DNA of 64,000 bases from Ignavibacteria bacterium (GTDB lineage: Bacteria; Bacteroidota; Ignavibacteria; Ignavibacteriales; SURF-24): the NCBI GenBank assembly GCA_025612245.1, contig JAAXKQ010000004.1, positions 186,001 to 250,000 on the forward strand, written 5' to 3'. Made by a program: the position numbers and the translations under genes. The notes beneath the pieces were generated by a model that saw only the letters and a list, made by a program, of their open reading frames with translations, was not told the origin of the DNA and ran no database searches. Below are positions 43,762 to 53,142 of the stretch, in pieces (position 1 is the first letter of the stretch; each line of letters begins with the position of its first letter).

Positions 43762-44991
43762 ATGAAGAAATACAGATTTTTGATTTATCTCCTTTTGTTA
43801 ATTTCTTTTATAAGTTGTTCGTGTTCCGATAGCGGTATGATCAATAATGGAGGCAATAACGAGGATAATCCTGCCTATGTACTTACAACACAAACAGCCA
43901 GTACTATTAGTGCTGAATATAAACTGTATAATTTTGTTGTTAAAAATAACCAATGTGAAAAAAGAAACATTATGGTTAGAGGAAGGATAGATACTAAAGC
44001 AGATGAGGGGGGGAAAATTATTAACGATATTCGTGTGATCTGGGATGATAATGAGTACGGTTCAACCTCCTCTGTAGTGTATATAAATCCGCCCGAAAAG
44101 TCTGAAAACTATTATAATATGAACACTAATGAATTCGTTGTTCCATTTACTTATCAATGTACAATGCCTTTCAATTATCCATTAACTCTTTTAGGAGGAA
44201 CCGATAATGGTGAGCCGACTGAAAAACGAGTTTGTTCTGCTACTACATCTATCCACGTTGTTCAAGACAGAAAAATGAAAATTCACTATAATTATATGAA
44301 GAGTTTTGATATATTAAATGATAACACGGTGGGGGATCATGTTTTGGATAACTTTACGAATGCATTTGCTGAAGCGAACACCGGTATTGAAGTTGCCAAG
44401 GAAAATAAAGGAGAAATAGCGAATGCAAACCTTCAAATAGACGATATTAGTTGGGATGAGGATCTTTATAATGAGTTAATAAATAAAAAATTAATTCCTT
44501 CAGGAAATTTGATGCCTGATGGTACTGCCACCCCAGATGCGTCTGTGTGGCTTATAGGATTGATGGGCTACTCCTCTACTGCCACCCAAGGAAGTGAACT
44601 TGCGGGAGGGTACACTTTGAGGACCACAAATACCACAGGGAAATTATTAGCGGTTACGTGTATTTTTGTTGAAAAAGCCAAATTGCAATATCCAAACGAC
44701 ACTGAAAAACAAAAGAAATTTGTATCTGTAGTAACATGCCATGAATTGGGACACGCCAGAGCAATTGAACTCACTAATGAACAAACTCCATTCCTTTTTC
44801 TTGATGTTTTTAATGGACTTACTTATGGGAATTTGACTAGTGATGATCATACTGGTGGTCATAATGGCCTTAATAAAGATACCTGCGTTATGTCCTATGG
44901 AATCCCCGATAAGCAAATTGAAAAGATTCATTTCTGTTCTGGTCATCTACAAATGTTATTCAATTGTTCATCCCAAGATGGAGGATTTTAA
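43762..44991 (+). CDS. Metzincin-like zinc metalloprotease lipoprotein
   Basis: 409 residues from the ATG at 43762. The start MKKYRFLIYLLLLISFISC is a lipoprotein signal with the lipobox FISC. Near residue 325 the zinc site reads VTCHELGHARAIEL, and near 374 CVMSYGIPDKQ looks like the Met-turn of metzincins. The third zinc ligand could be a His in DDHTGGHNGLN, further away than in the classic HExxHxxGxxH. The gene is AT-rich compared with housekeeping neighbours. A longer frame to 43600 exists but is not supported. It lies 2 bases upstream of the next gene. Family not identified. Confidence 0.6.
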   Translation: MKKYRFLIYLLLLISFISCSCSDSGMINNGGNNEDNPAYVLTTQTASTISAEYKLYNFVVKNNQCEKRNIMVRGRIDTKADEGGKIINDIRVIWDDNEYGSTSSVVYINPPEKSENYYNMNTNEFVVPFTYQCTMPFNYPLTLLGGTDNGEPTEKRVCSATTSIHVVQDRKMKIHYNYMKSFDILNDNTVGDHVLDNFTNAFAEANTGIEVAKENKGEIANANLQIDDISWDEDLYNELINKKLIPSGNLMPDGTATPDASVWLIGLMGYSSTATQGSELAGGYTLRTTNTTGKLLAVTCIFVEKAKLQYPNDTEKQKKFVSVVTCHELGHARAIELTNEQTPFLFLDVFNGLTYGNLTSDDHTGGHNGLNKDTCVMSYGIPDKQIEKIHFCSGHLQMLFNCSSQDGGF

Positions 44992-44993
44992 TT

Positions 44994-45887
44994 ATGAAAA
45001 AGAGCCTATTTATTTTCTTCCTTTGCATAGTAAATTATAGCTGTATCTGTGCTCAGGATTTAACACTCAAGCTTACCCTGGATAAGAGCGAGTTCTTAAA
45101 GGGGGAGCCGATCTATGGCTTTGCCTTTTTAACAAATAATTCAAGTACAGTTAAAATTTGCCCGCTTAAGGGGTCAACGAAACTACTGCTCCTGTTCATG
45201 GATAATAACAGGAACCTCCTGCAGTCGGGAGTAGCACAAAGGCCGTTTGATTGTGCAGAAAAAGTTGATTTTAAGAAGGGTGAATCTATGGGGGCATTTT
45301 TGCAAATCAGCAGGGCTATATCGAAAGATTTGACTCCGGGTATTTCTGTCTGGGAACCGAGATCAGTAAAAACAGGGAAATATATCCTGCAATTAGCATA
45401 TGTTTATCAGGACACCTCAGGCAACAGCGATGAACATAAAGAATTCTATTCTGATCCAATTGAAATCAGTGTTGTTGATCCGGTGACTGAAACTGATAAA
45501 ACGGTCTATAAAATGCTGACGGATGAATCAAAAATGCACATTATTGACATGCCTAATGAGGAGAGGGCTGGTTATGCTCAGATGCTGCTGGACGTGATTA
45601 AAAACAATCCCGATTCCAGGTATTTCCCGGCTGCCTATTATAATCTGTTTTATGCTTTTGGGGAGAACGACTATTACAAGTTCGATTCCATCATTGAAAA
45701 CATGTTTATTAAGTATCCTGAATCAGTAATGGGTGCTGTTACCTTTACATGGTATAATACCCACAGAGAAAAAGTATTTAAGTCAAAAGAATTCTATAAG
45801 AAGGTTGGTGGCAGAACGAAAGAGTTATTAAAGTCCTATAATAAATTCTATAAGAAGCTTCTTAAAGAAATGGATGATTCTTTATAA
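44994..45887 (+). CDS. Exported protein with BsuPI-like beta domain and helical tail
   Basis: 297 residues. A signal peptide (MKKSLFIFFLCIVNYSCICA) ends before QDLTLKLTLDKSEF. The next 130 residues form an Ig-like domain, similar to the BsuPI proteinase-inhibitor type (FLKGEPIYGFAFLTNNSS, then KTGKYILQLAYVY). Residues 165-297 are helical and TPR-like (YFPAAYYNLFYAFGENDYY). GGAGG is 9 bases before the ATG. It sits directly after the metzincin-like protease gene, so an inhibitor or chaperone role is conceivable but not shown. Confidence 0.55.
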   Translation: MKKSLFIFFLCIVNYSCICAQDLTLKLTLDKSEFLKGEPIYGFAFLTNNSSTVKICPLKGSTKLLLLFMDNNRNLLQSGVAQRPFDCAEKVDFKKGESMGAFLQISRAISKDLTPGISVWEPRSVKTGKYILQLAYVYQDTSGNSDEHKEFYSDPIEISVVDPVTETDKTVYKMLTDESKMHIIDMPNEERAGYAQMLLDVIKNNPDSRYFPAAYYNLFYAFGENDYYKFDSIIENMFIKYPESVMGAVTFTWYNTHREKVFKSKEFYKKVGGRTKELLKSYNKFYKKLLKEMDDSL

Positions 45888-46016
45888 TAAGTTACAGCCA
45901 TTGATGCTAATTCATGGTCGCTTTACGACCTTTGGATTGTAATGTTCCTCTTTTAATATCTATAGTAAATTCAAAATCTATTTTAACAATTTGCCAAAAA
46001 CATAAGGATTTACAAT

Positions 46017-49000
46017 TTGAAAAGATTATTATTGATTCTTTCGTTATTGACAATTATTGTCCAAGGACAAGTTATCAAAACTCCATTTTTAAGATGTATT
46101 CCACCCGATGAGAATAATATAGTCGAGGAAAAGATTGAAGAAATAAACAACATTTTAATACAACGTAGGACCCTTAGTTCAGTTGTATCGCAAGATACGG
46201 CAGATTCTCTTAACCGGCAAAAGTATAAAGATTTGAGCAATCAGATAATTAAATTAGAAATTCAAAGAATATATAATAATGAAAAAATAATCAGTGTAGA
46301 ATGTAAAGTTCTATATAAAAAAGTAAATAAAATAAAAAGTGTAACAAGAAAACTAGAATTTGATAAAAGCCTAAATCTCGAAATAATGAATATTGATGTA
46401 TTAAATGAGATTTCTGATGACGAGATTGATACTCTGGAGGTGAAATGTATCTCAAATGATGCAGCCAAACTTGCAGGTATTACAGCTACAACTTTATCTT
46501 TAAATAATGTGCCTACTGTAAGTCTAGTGAACAGCAGTTCAACACTAATATCTATTCCTTTTGCAACAATAGATAATAATGATATATTTTCAGTCGATTG
46601 TAACTTAATAAGATCGAAGTATGATGGCAAATCATTATTTGCTCTGGGCTCTGCACCACAGATAAGTGCTAGTATGATTACTACAAATGCTAATCTGTAT
46701 ATAATTGATGTCGTAACGTTTTATTATGACCCCAAATGGAGTAGAATTGTTTATAGTAAAAAAGACGATGATAATTATTTTAATGTTAAGACATATGGTG
46801 ACAATCCTGAAGATCCTGTTCATTTTGCCTGGGTGCAATCAATTTGTACTTCACCGGCTGGCAATTTATTCGTGTGTGACCGTGCAACAAGAAAGATCTA
46901 CAAATTCAGTTATGACTTTGCTAATCATAATCTGACCTGCATTGGAAATGAAAGTTTTGTTGCTCCTGGACATTTACAAGCGCCTTCCGATATTACATGT
47001 TATTCATATAAAGGCACTACTTGGTTATTAGTCGCAGATGCTGCCAGTAATTCCATCCATATATTTAATCCGGACAATGGTGCTTTTGCAGGTGATATTG
47101 AAACATTTTCAACTGGTACTTCTACCAATTCATTAAATTCTCCTACAAAACTTATTACTTATAGTGATGTAATAGCATTTATAGGGAATAACAATTGTTT
47201 TTATAAGGGTACCTGGCAAGGATATGGAAATACCATTATAGATGGAAAAACGGTTTATTTCCCTAATGATTGTTTGCTTGCTGGTCTTGGAGTAGATCAT
47301 AATGGTACGTTTTCAGTTTGCGATCCGGCCAAAATGGCAATACATAGAATAAGTGGGTCAGGGGAGTATATGTGTTCCATGGTTTTCCCATACCTCTATT
47401 ATCCATGTGATATGACAGAAGCACTTATGAGCGAAATGCATAAGGTAATGGCAACTTATGTTTCAAGTGTTTGGGGTGAAAATACTGGATTAAGGACATT
47501 CCTTCCAGGAATAGACATTCTGGATTTTAGAACTGAATATACTTTAGATGGGAAAACTCACATTTTTTACAAATTATCAGATCCTGCGCAAGTTACTGTA
47601 CAATTAAAGCGTGGTTCAGATGGTGTAATAGTTTTTAATAGCAACCATGTAACAAGTTCAGGAGGTACTTTTGAAGATACATTTGATAATAATTCTTTTG
47701 GTGCTGGAAGTTATACCTTTATCCTAAAATGCACCCCATACTGGAATTCACTTTATGGAACATACGGATTAGAAAAAATACTTGAGCGGTCAGTTGATAT
47801 TGGAAATGTTGTTAGTGTTACATTATCAGCGCCTCAATGTCCAGAAGCTCCAAATTCTAATTTATCTGGGAGTTATTATAAAATTAATGATAATATTAAA
47901 AGCAATATACTTGGTGTTCAAAATACTAATGTTAAAATAGAAGCTATTTCTCCGGCTGGATATTATTTCTTCCAGTGGTCAGATGGAAATACACAAAATT
48001 CAAGAAATTACCAGTTTAATTCATCTACAACGCTATCAGCAGTTTTTAAGAAACCTTTTGTATCCAACGCCCAAACTGCATTTACCAATACGAGCCAGCG
48101 TAAATTCGTAAGAACAGATAACGGCTATCTCCACTTAGTCTACGAAAGCATGAACCACATCTGGTATGAACGCTCGACTGATAACGGGTCAACGTGGCAG
48201 ATAATGAATGGCGGAAAGTATTTAGATCAGGGTGCTGCAGAGTCCAAAAACCCCTCAATTGCCACAATTTATGATGACGTTGCAATTGTATGGCAGGAAC
48301 AGTATGAGGGAGAGTTTTATGCACTCAAACTTGCAAGGTTCGATGGAAACACTGTCTTAAGGTACGTAAGAGAGCTCTATAACAGCTTCTGGAATGAACT
48401 ATACCCTCCTTTATACTCGACCAATGCCGACCCGGCTATTGCATTTAATGCACCTTCAGCCGTACTTGTCTGCTGGAAGAAGGAAATGCCCGAAGATCCG
48501 GAATCCTCAGGCATATGGTACAAATTCGGACAGGCCTATATAGATCCCTATGGAGCCATCAGGGATGACTCGAGATGGTATCAGGAAGATAAGATACAGG
48601 GGACGACTACTGATTCATATACTCCAACAGTGGAAAGAGCTCTTCCATGGCAAAGCTTTGCCCTGGCATGGGAGCAGAGGGGCTACCAGAGCTCCATTAA
48701 ATTTGCGATGATGAACTATAAGGTCGATGAATCCGGGGAGGATAATCCAGGGTACATGATGTACAACATTGCCCAACAGACAGTATCCGACTGGAACTAC
48801 TGCCAGCTGCACAGCAGGCCCTCGCTTGCCCTGATTCCATCTTCCACCGGAAGCGACAAGCTGGAGCTTGGCTGGGTGGGGGAAAGGGTTTACTATGAAA
48901 ATGGCGTCCAGAAAAGAGAGAAAAGCGCTTTCTACAGGAGAAATTCATATTCTAATGTAACACACAGCTGGACCTGGGATGCAACTACATGGCACTGGCA

Positions 49001-50075
49001 TTACGGACAGGTAAGAAACGTTAACGTCAATACGTCCAGTACAGACGGCGTTATAGGCTGGAACGAGGAGTCCGGAACGTGCCGTTATGTTAAAAGTTCA
49101 GACCTCTTCGGGACAAGAACTTTCTCTCTCTACGGGAGCCCTCTTTCAGGCTCCGGCATTCAGGTGAATAATGGAAGTGACTTAAATTCGGTCTACGGCA
49201 TGACCCTCAACACCAGCGCACCCCCATACTACTTCAAAAAATCGGGCTCGGTTTCTTCTCTCGGGAAAACAGGAGGTGAAGCACTCTCCAGCCGCACGGC
49301 CGTTGCAAGACTTGACAGCGCAGCCTTCTACATTTCCTCCTCCAGACTTAATCTTGACAAAAAGCGCCTGGGATTTACTTCTAAACGAGACAGCATAATG
49401 TCCTATGACGCGAAATCCATCGGTGAAGCCCTTTCAACCCGGACTTTCACGCCAGGAGCTAATTCCTCAATCAGCTATGAAATTGAATACGGGGCACTTG
49501 ATACGCTCTACTCTCAAAAAGCTCTTTCAAAAGATAAAGGCATAGACTGCCGACTGGAGCTTCAGGACGTGGATAACGGTGGTACCTTAAAAATTCTCGA
49601 CAGGTTTTCTCTTGACAAGTTATCAATGAGGGGCATAGATGGAAGCTCAAGGAAACTGTCAGGAAGTCTGGAGCTAAGGAAATTTGCAGGCAGGAACTTA
49701 AGGCTTAAGCTTGTGATTGAAGACGGCATAAATGCCCGGTGGGGACTGATGGAAAGAGTTCTTAACGCCGAAGATGAGAAAGAAATTGAAAAGATTACTT
49801 CAGAGAAGGTGTCCGACTACAGTTTAAGCCAGAACTACCCGAATCCCTTCAATCCCACGACCGTAATAAACTATCAGATTCCAAGAGCCTCAAAGGTCAC
49901 GCTTAAGGTTTATGACCTGCTGGGAAAAGAAGTTGCAACACTCGTTGATGAAGTAAAAAGCGAGGGAAAGTATTCGGTTGAATTCAACGCATCCAGCCTT
50001 CCAAGCGGGATCTATTTATATGAGATTCGTGCTAATGAATTCGTAAAAAGCGGTAAGATGATGCTCCTGAAATAA
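46017..50075 (+). CDS. Large exported multidomain protein with type IX sorting domain
   Basis: 1352 residues from a TTG start (AAGGAT upstream). A signal peptide is present (MKRLLLILSLLTIIVQG). Residues about 250-500 read like an NHL-type propeller (AWVQSICTSPAGNLFVCDRA). Residues about 640-680 form an InlB-like repeat (YYFFQWSDGNTQNSRNY). From about 680 a sialidase/BNR-like section follows (SMNHIWYERSTDNGSTWQI). The last 85 residues are the sorting domain (SQNYPNPFNPTTVINYQ to KSGKMMLLK). Base composition jumps at about 48055 from very AT-rich to the window average, so the gene looks chimeric. Ligand unknown; probably a surface-exposed binding protein. Confidence 0.85.
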   Translation: MKRLLLILSLLTIIVQGQVIKTPFLRCIPPDENNIVEEKIEEINNILIQRRTLSSVVSQDTADSLNRQKYKDLSNQIIKLEIQRIYNNEKIISVECKVLYKKVNKIKSVTRKLEFDKSLNLEIMNIDVLNEISDDEIDTLEVKCISNDAAKLAGITATTLSLNNVPTVSLVNSSSTLISIPFATIDNNDIFSVDCNLIRSKYDGKSLFALGSAPQISASMITTNANLYIIDVVTFYYDPKWSRIVYSKKDDDNYFNVKTYGDNPEDPVHFAWVQSICTSPAGNLFVCDRATRKIYKFSYDFANHNLTCIGNESFVAPGHLQAPSDITCYSYKGTTWLLVADAASNSIHIFNPDNGAFAGDIETFSTGTSTNSLNSPTKLITYSDVIAFIGNNNCFYKGTWQGYGNTIIDGKTVYFPNDCLLAGLGVDHNGTFSVCDPAKMAIHRISGSGEYMCSMVFPYLYYPCDMTEALMSEMHKVMATYVSSVWGENTGLRTFLPGIDILDFRTEYTLDGKTHIFYKLSDPAQVTVQLKRGSDGVIVFNSNHVTSSGGTFEDTFDNNSFGAGSYTFILKCTPYWNSLYGTYGLEKILERSVDIGNVVSVTLSAPQCPEAPNSNLSGSYYKINDNIKSNILGVQNTNVKIEAISPAGYYFFQWSDGNTQNSRNYQFNSSTTLSAVFKKPFVSNAQTAFTNTSQRKFVRTDNGYLHLVYESMNHIWYERSTDNGSTWQIMNGGKYLDQGAAESKNPSIATIYDDVAIVWQEQYEGEFYALKLARFDGNTVLRYVRELYNSFWNELYPPLYSTNADPAIAFNAPSAVLVCWKKEMPEDPESSGIWYKFGQAYIDPYGAIRDDSRWYQEDKIQGTTTDSYTPTVERALPWQSFALAWEQRGYQSSIKFAMMNYKVDESGEDNPGYMMYNIAQQTVSDWNYCQLHSRPSLALIPSSTGSDKLELGWVGERVYYENGVQKREKSAFYRRNSYSNVTHSWTWDATTWHWHYGQVRNVNVNTSSTDGVIGWNEESGTCRYVKSSDLFGTRTFSLYGSPLSGSGIQVNNGSDLNSVYGMTLNTSAPPYYFKKSGSVSSLGKTGGEALSSRTAVARLDSAAFYISSSRLNLDKKRLGFTSKRDSIMSYDAKSIGEALSTRTFTPGANSSISYEIEYGALDTLYSQKALSKDKGIDCRLELQDVDNGGTLKILDRFSLDKLSMRGIDGSSRKLSGSLELRKFAGRNLRLKLVIEDGINARWGLMERVLNAEDEKEIEKITSEKVSDYSLSQNYPNPFNPTTVINYQIPRASKVTLKVYDLLGKEVATLVDEVKSEGKYSVEFNASSLPSGIYLYEIRANEFVKSGKMMLLK

Positions 50076-50104
50076 AAATGCAGGCTGAAAGGTGAAGTAT
50101 TCGG

Positions 50105-50141
50105 GGCAGAGGTCCTTTCTAAGTGGCTTCTGCCTTTTTTT
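50105..50141 (+). terminator. Rho-independent terminator
   Basis: GGCAGA (50105-50110) pairs with TCTGCC (50129-50134), with extra pairing inside, followed by seven T residues. It lies 30 bases beyond the 1352-residue gene. Confidence 0.8.
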
Positions 50142-50244
50142 GTGATGTTATGCATCAACTGCAGCCTCCTGTTTGGGCTTCAGTCCCCGATATTCCGGAG
50201 TATAAAAATTACTACCGGAGATAAATGGTTTCAACTGTTCTCGT

Positions 50245-50316
50245 GAATTGCCACGGCCTCTGAAGGCCGTGGCAATTCAGGGCCAGGCTGTTTCGGGCAT
50301 GGCTAAAACAGCCTGG
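50245..50316. repeat. Tandem strong hairpins
   Basis: Two adjacent inverted repeats: a 15-bp perfect stem with a CTGA loop (GAATTGCCACGGCCT / AGGCCGTGGCAATTC, 50245-50278), and an 11-bp stem (CCAGGCTGTTT / AAACAGCCTGG, 50283-50316). GGCAATTC recurs at the end of the first and again after the second. They may be a REP-like or MITE-like element or a double terminator. No T-run follows on either side. Confidence 0.5.
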
Positions 50317-50364
50317 GCAATTCAAAGGTGGCAGTTTAATGTTAATTTAATAATGCCCATTCTC

Positions 50365-51027
50365 TCAGACATGGTCACCGGGTCTGAGCTTTTGGACCCT
50401 GGCGGAATTTTCAGTTTCGAAGTTGGTCTTGTAGATTATATCCCACATGGGCTGACTTACTCCGAACCCTTTTGTTGCATCCATGTAGTGATGCCTCATG
50501 TGGTGTTTCTTGATAAAAAGGAACAGGCCGTTTTTTATGCTGAAGTGATGAATTGCATAGTGCGTAACGTCATAAAAGAGATAGCCGGTCAAAAATCCCG
50601 AAAAGAAGGGATAGACAAATCTTGGGCCCAGAAGGTGATAGAACATCCAGTAAAACAAGAGTGCCAGCGGAATGCTTACCGAAGGCGGCATGACGAGTCT
50701 TCTTGAATCCCTTGGATAGGCATGGTGGACTCCGTGAAATATGTAGTGCAGCCTTTGCCCGATGCTGTTAGCGGGAACATAGTGGAAAATAAACCTGTGA
50801 AGCGAGTATTCTGTGAAGGTCCAGATGAAAGTTCCGAAAATGAACAGTAAAATTATACTTGAGTATTTAACGTTGGGATTACCATAAGAGTAATGAAGCA
50901 GGTAAACGATAAGAGGCAGATACATTATAACGGGGACAGACGGATGGACCCTGCTCAAGGCCTCAAAAAAGTTATTATCAAACATTCTTGCAGTTATATC
51001 TTCGTTTGAAATGTATTTCTTTTGCAT
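50365..51027 (-). CDS. Fatty acid hydroxylase / sterol desaturase-superfamily protein
   Basis: 220 residues, four hydrophobic segments. The di-iron ligands come as eight-histidine clusters: HRFIFH, HGVHHAYPRD, HYAIHH and HHMRHHYMD. This spacing fits fatty acid 2-hydroxylases, which add a hydroxyl to acyl chains of membrane lipids or sphingolipids; the exact lipid is unknown. It is a lone gene, with an AGGAAA-like site upstream, divergent from the MFS gene. Confidence 0.88.
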   Translation of the reverse strand: MQKKYISNEDITARMFDNNFFEALSRVHPSVPVIMYLPLIVYLLHYSYGNPNVKYSSIILLFIFGTFIWTFTEYSLHRFIFHYVPANSIGQRLHYIFHGVHHAYPRDSRRLVMPPSVSIPLALLFYWMFYHLLGPRFVYPFFSGFLTGYLFYDVTHYAIHHFSIKNGLFLFIKKHHMRHHYMDATKGFGVSQPMWDIIYKTNFETENSARVQKLRPGDHV

Positions 51028-51248
51028 ACGGGTTTCCTCCAGAAATTGATTCCGTGTTTTCGTAATTTTATTCTTTTCCCGAGAGGGAGATTAAGCTCTA
51101 TAGATAAAGAATATCAAAGATCAGATAAAATATTAAGTCAGTAAGAAATCCTTTTTGATGACCTGGAGATAATTTTCTAATTCACGCGTAAATTAGCTAT
51201 TTTTCGGAATGACCTTTTTTTTCAAAACAAATCCTTTGCTTTCAGAAG

Positions 51249-52457
51249 ATGATTCAGCCCGTAAGAAATAGATCGCGCAAAGTTGTGGGCGTGGTGATTT
51301 TAGCCTTCATCGCATTCATATCGCTTGGACTTCCCGACGGGCTTCTAGGTGTGGCGTGGCCTTCGATGAGGCAAAGCTTCCTGCGCCCCATGGATTCGCT
51401 CGGAGTGCTTCTTTTTTCATCCATGGCGGGATATCTTATTTCCAGCTTTTACAGCGGGCACGTGAGCTCAAGGCTTGGAGTGGGATGGCTTCTGGCTTTA
51501 AGCTGCATGGCTACAGGGTGCTCACTCCTGGGCTACACGATTGTTCCATACTGGTGGATGATGATCCCTCTGGCTGTATTGGCGGGGCTTGGAGCCGGTG
51601 CCATTGATGCAGGCATTAATACCTATGTGGCCTCCAACTTCGGGGAAAGCCTGATGCAGTGGCTGCATGCGAGCTATGGAATCGGGATAACCATGGGACC
51701 CGTGATTATGACATACGGCATCAGCTATTTTTATTCCTGGCGCGTGGGCTATGTTGTAGTGGGAAGTGTACAGGTGGCTCTTGCAGCGGCATTTGCAATG
51801 ACCGCCTCCATGTGGAAGATCAAGAGCCATCCTTCACCTGAAGAAAGGGAAAAGACGGTAACAGAATCCAGGAGGACCCCGGTACTGGAAACCTTGAAGC
51901 AGGCGGACGTATGGATTAGCATACTTCTATTCTTTATTTATACGGGTATTGAGTCGACTATAGGAAGCTGGTCCTACACTTTCCTTACCGAATCGCGCGG
52001 CATATCAAAAGAGACGGCGGGATTTATCGTGGGCAGCTACTGGGCGACATTTACCATCGGGCGCATACTGGCGGGATTATTTACAAGGCGCGTAAGGATG
52101 CATTTAATGATAAGGGGCGGCATAGTTGGCGCCTTTGTGGGAGGGGTGCTTATGCTGTTTAGTTTTTCGGGAGCCTTGAGTCTGGCGGGAGTTGTGGCCT
52201 CGGGATTTGCAATTGCGCCGATATTCCCGGGGCTGGTTTCTCTAACAGAAAAGCGCGTCGGGCGCAGATATTCAGCTAACACAATAGGGATGCAGATCAG
52301 TGCGGCAGGCCTGGGCGTGGCCTTAATTCCGGGACTGACGGGAGTTTTAGCTCAGCGCATTTCTCTTGACGTAATTCCGGTTGTAATTTTATTCTGGACG
52401 GTAGCCCTGTTTATACTCGAAAAAATATCCCAAGGCCGTGAAAAAGAGCCGTCTTAG
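51249..52457 (+). CDS. MFS transporter
   Basis: 402 residues, twelve membrane helices in two six-helix halves separated by a loop near residue 200 (PSPEEREKTVTESRR). The second-third helix loop reads SGHVSSRLGVGWL, a weak version of the MFS A motif (GxLxDRxGRR). GAGAIDAGINTYVASNF in helix 4-5 resembles the FucP/NagP-like sugar or drug transporter group. Substrate not determined. Not in an operon with neighbours. Confidence 0.85.
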   Translation: MIQPVRNRSRKVVGVVILAFIAFISLGLPDGLLGVAWPSMRQSFLRPMDSLGVLLFSSMAGYLISSFYSGHVSSRLGVGWLLALSCMATGCSLLGYTIVPYWWMMIPLAVLAGLGAGAIDAGINTYVASNFGESLMQWLHASYGIGITMGPVIMTYGISYFYSWRVGYVVVGSVQVALAAAFAMTASMWKIKSHPSPEEREKTVTESRRTPVLETLKQADVWISILLFFIYTGIESTIGSWSYTFLTESRGISKETAGFIVGSYWATFTIGRILAGLFTRRVRMHLMIRGGIVGAFVGGVLMLFSFSGALSLAGVVASGFAIAPIFPGLVSLTEKRVGRRYSANTIGMQISAAGLGVALIPGLTGVLAQRISLDVIPVVILFWTVALFILEKISQGREKEPS

Positions 52458-52469
52458 GGGGATAAGGGT

Positions 52470-53003
52470 TTATTTCCGGACCCTTTTATAGAAATTCTTG
52501 ATTATAATGTTGTTCAGGACCTCAGTTTTTACGTATTCAAACTTCAATTCCCTGTGGATATTGCCAAATAGAGGGATGCCTTCACCGAGTAGAATCGGGA
52601 TTGTGGATATAATGAGTTCATCGATGAGGTCATCTTTGAGGAAATTCTGGATCGTAATGCCTCCGTCCACATAAAAGTTGCAATAGCCGCGGTCCTCCAG
52701 CTTGCAGAGAACGGTTTTGGGGTATCCCCTGATTATCTCGGCCTTGCCGTGAAGCTCTCTTGGAATTTCTTTTAGTTTGTTGCTCAGGACGAAAACGTGT
52801 TTTGTATAGATCCAGGTATTCATTGAGAGGACCTTTTCGAAGGTATTTCTTCCCATTATTACGGCGTCGATTTCCTTCATGAATTCATTAAAGCCGAAGT
52901 CGCTTCCATCAGGGTTCGGGAGGTCAATAAGCCAGTCAATATTCCCGTCTTTTTTTGCAATAAAGCCGTCCAGGCTTGCAGCTACATAAACACATGTTGA
53001 CAT
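52470..53003 (-). CDS. RibD/DHFR-like reductase domain protein
   Basis: 177 residues. It starts MSTCVYVAASLDGFIAKKDG and contains AVIMGRNTFEKVL and FYVDGGITIQNFLKDDLIDE, the NADPH and substrate motifs of the RibD C-terminal/dihydrofolate-reductase-like family. The length matches stand-alone members such as YyaP/YwjB-type proteins. They reduce unknown substrates; riboflavin enzymes are not adjacent, so the name DHFR-like should be taken only as a fold. It is convergent with the MFS gene, 12 bases apart. Confidence 0.85.
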   Translation of the reverse strand: MSTCVYVAASLDGFIAKKDGNIDWLIDLPNPDGSDFGFNEFMKEIDAVIMGRNTFEKVLSMNTWIYTKHVFVLSNKLKEIPRELHGKAEIIRGYPKTVLCKLEDRGYCNFYVDGGITIQNFLKDDLIDELIISTIPILLGEGIPLFGNIHRELKFEYVKTEVLNNIIIKNFYKRVRK

Positions 53004-53088
53004 ATGGTATTCTCATTAATTATAAATCAAATACAGGTCAAGATACTTCGTTCGTTATTTTACGGGGCTCTGTTATTAAGGAACAATC

Positions 53089-53123
53089 AAGGCCGCCCGG
53101 AGAATATTTCCCCGGGCGGGCCT
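53089..53123 (-). terminator. Terminator after pckA
   Basis: A GC-rich hairpin (AAGGCCGCCCGG with CCGGGCGGGCCT, about 8-10 pairs) 20 bases downstream of the pckA stop on the minus strand. The U-run after it is weak. Confidence 0.65.
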
Positions 53124-53142
53124 GAATTTTCAGAAAGCTAGA

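Noticed and set aside
50248-50706. 152-codon plus-strand frame
   Set aside because: It is antisense to the hydroxylase gene and the tandem hairpins; the minus-strand histidine motifs are decisive.
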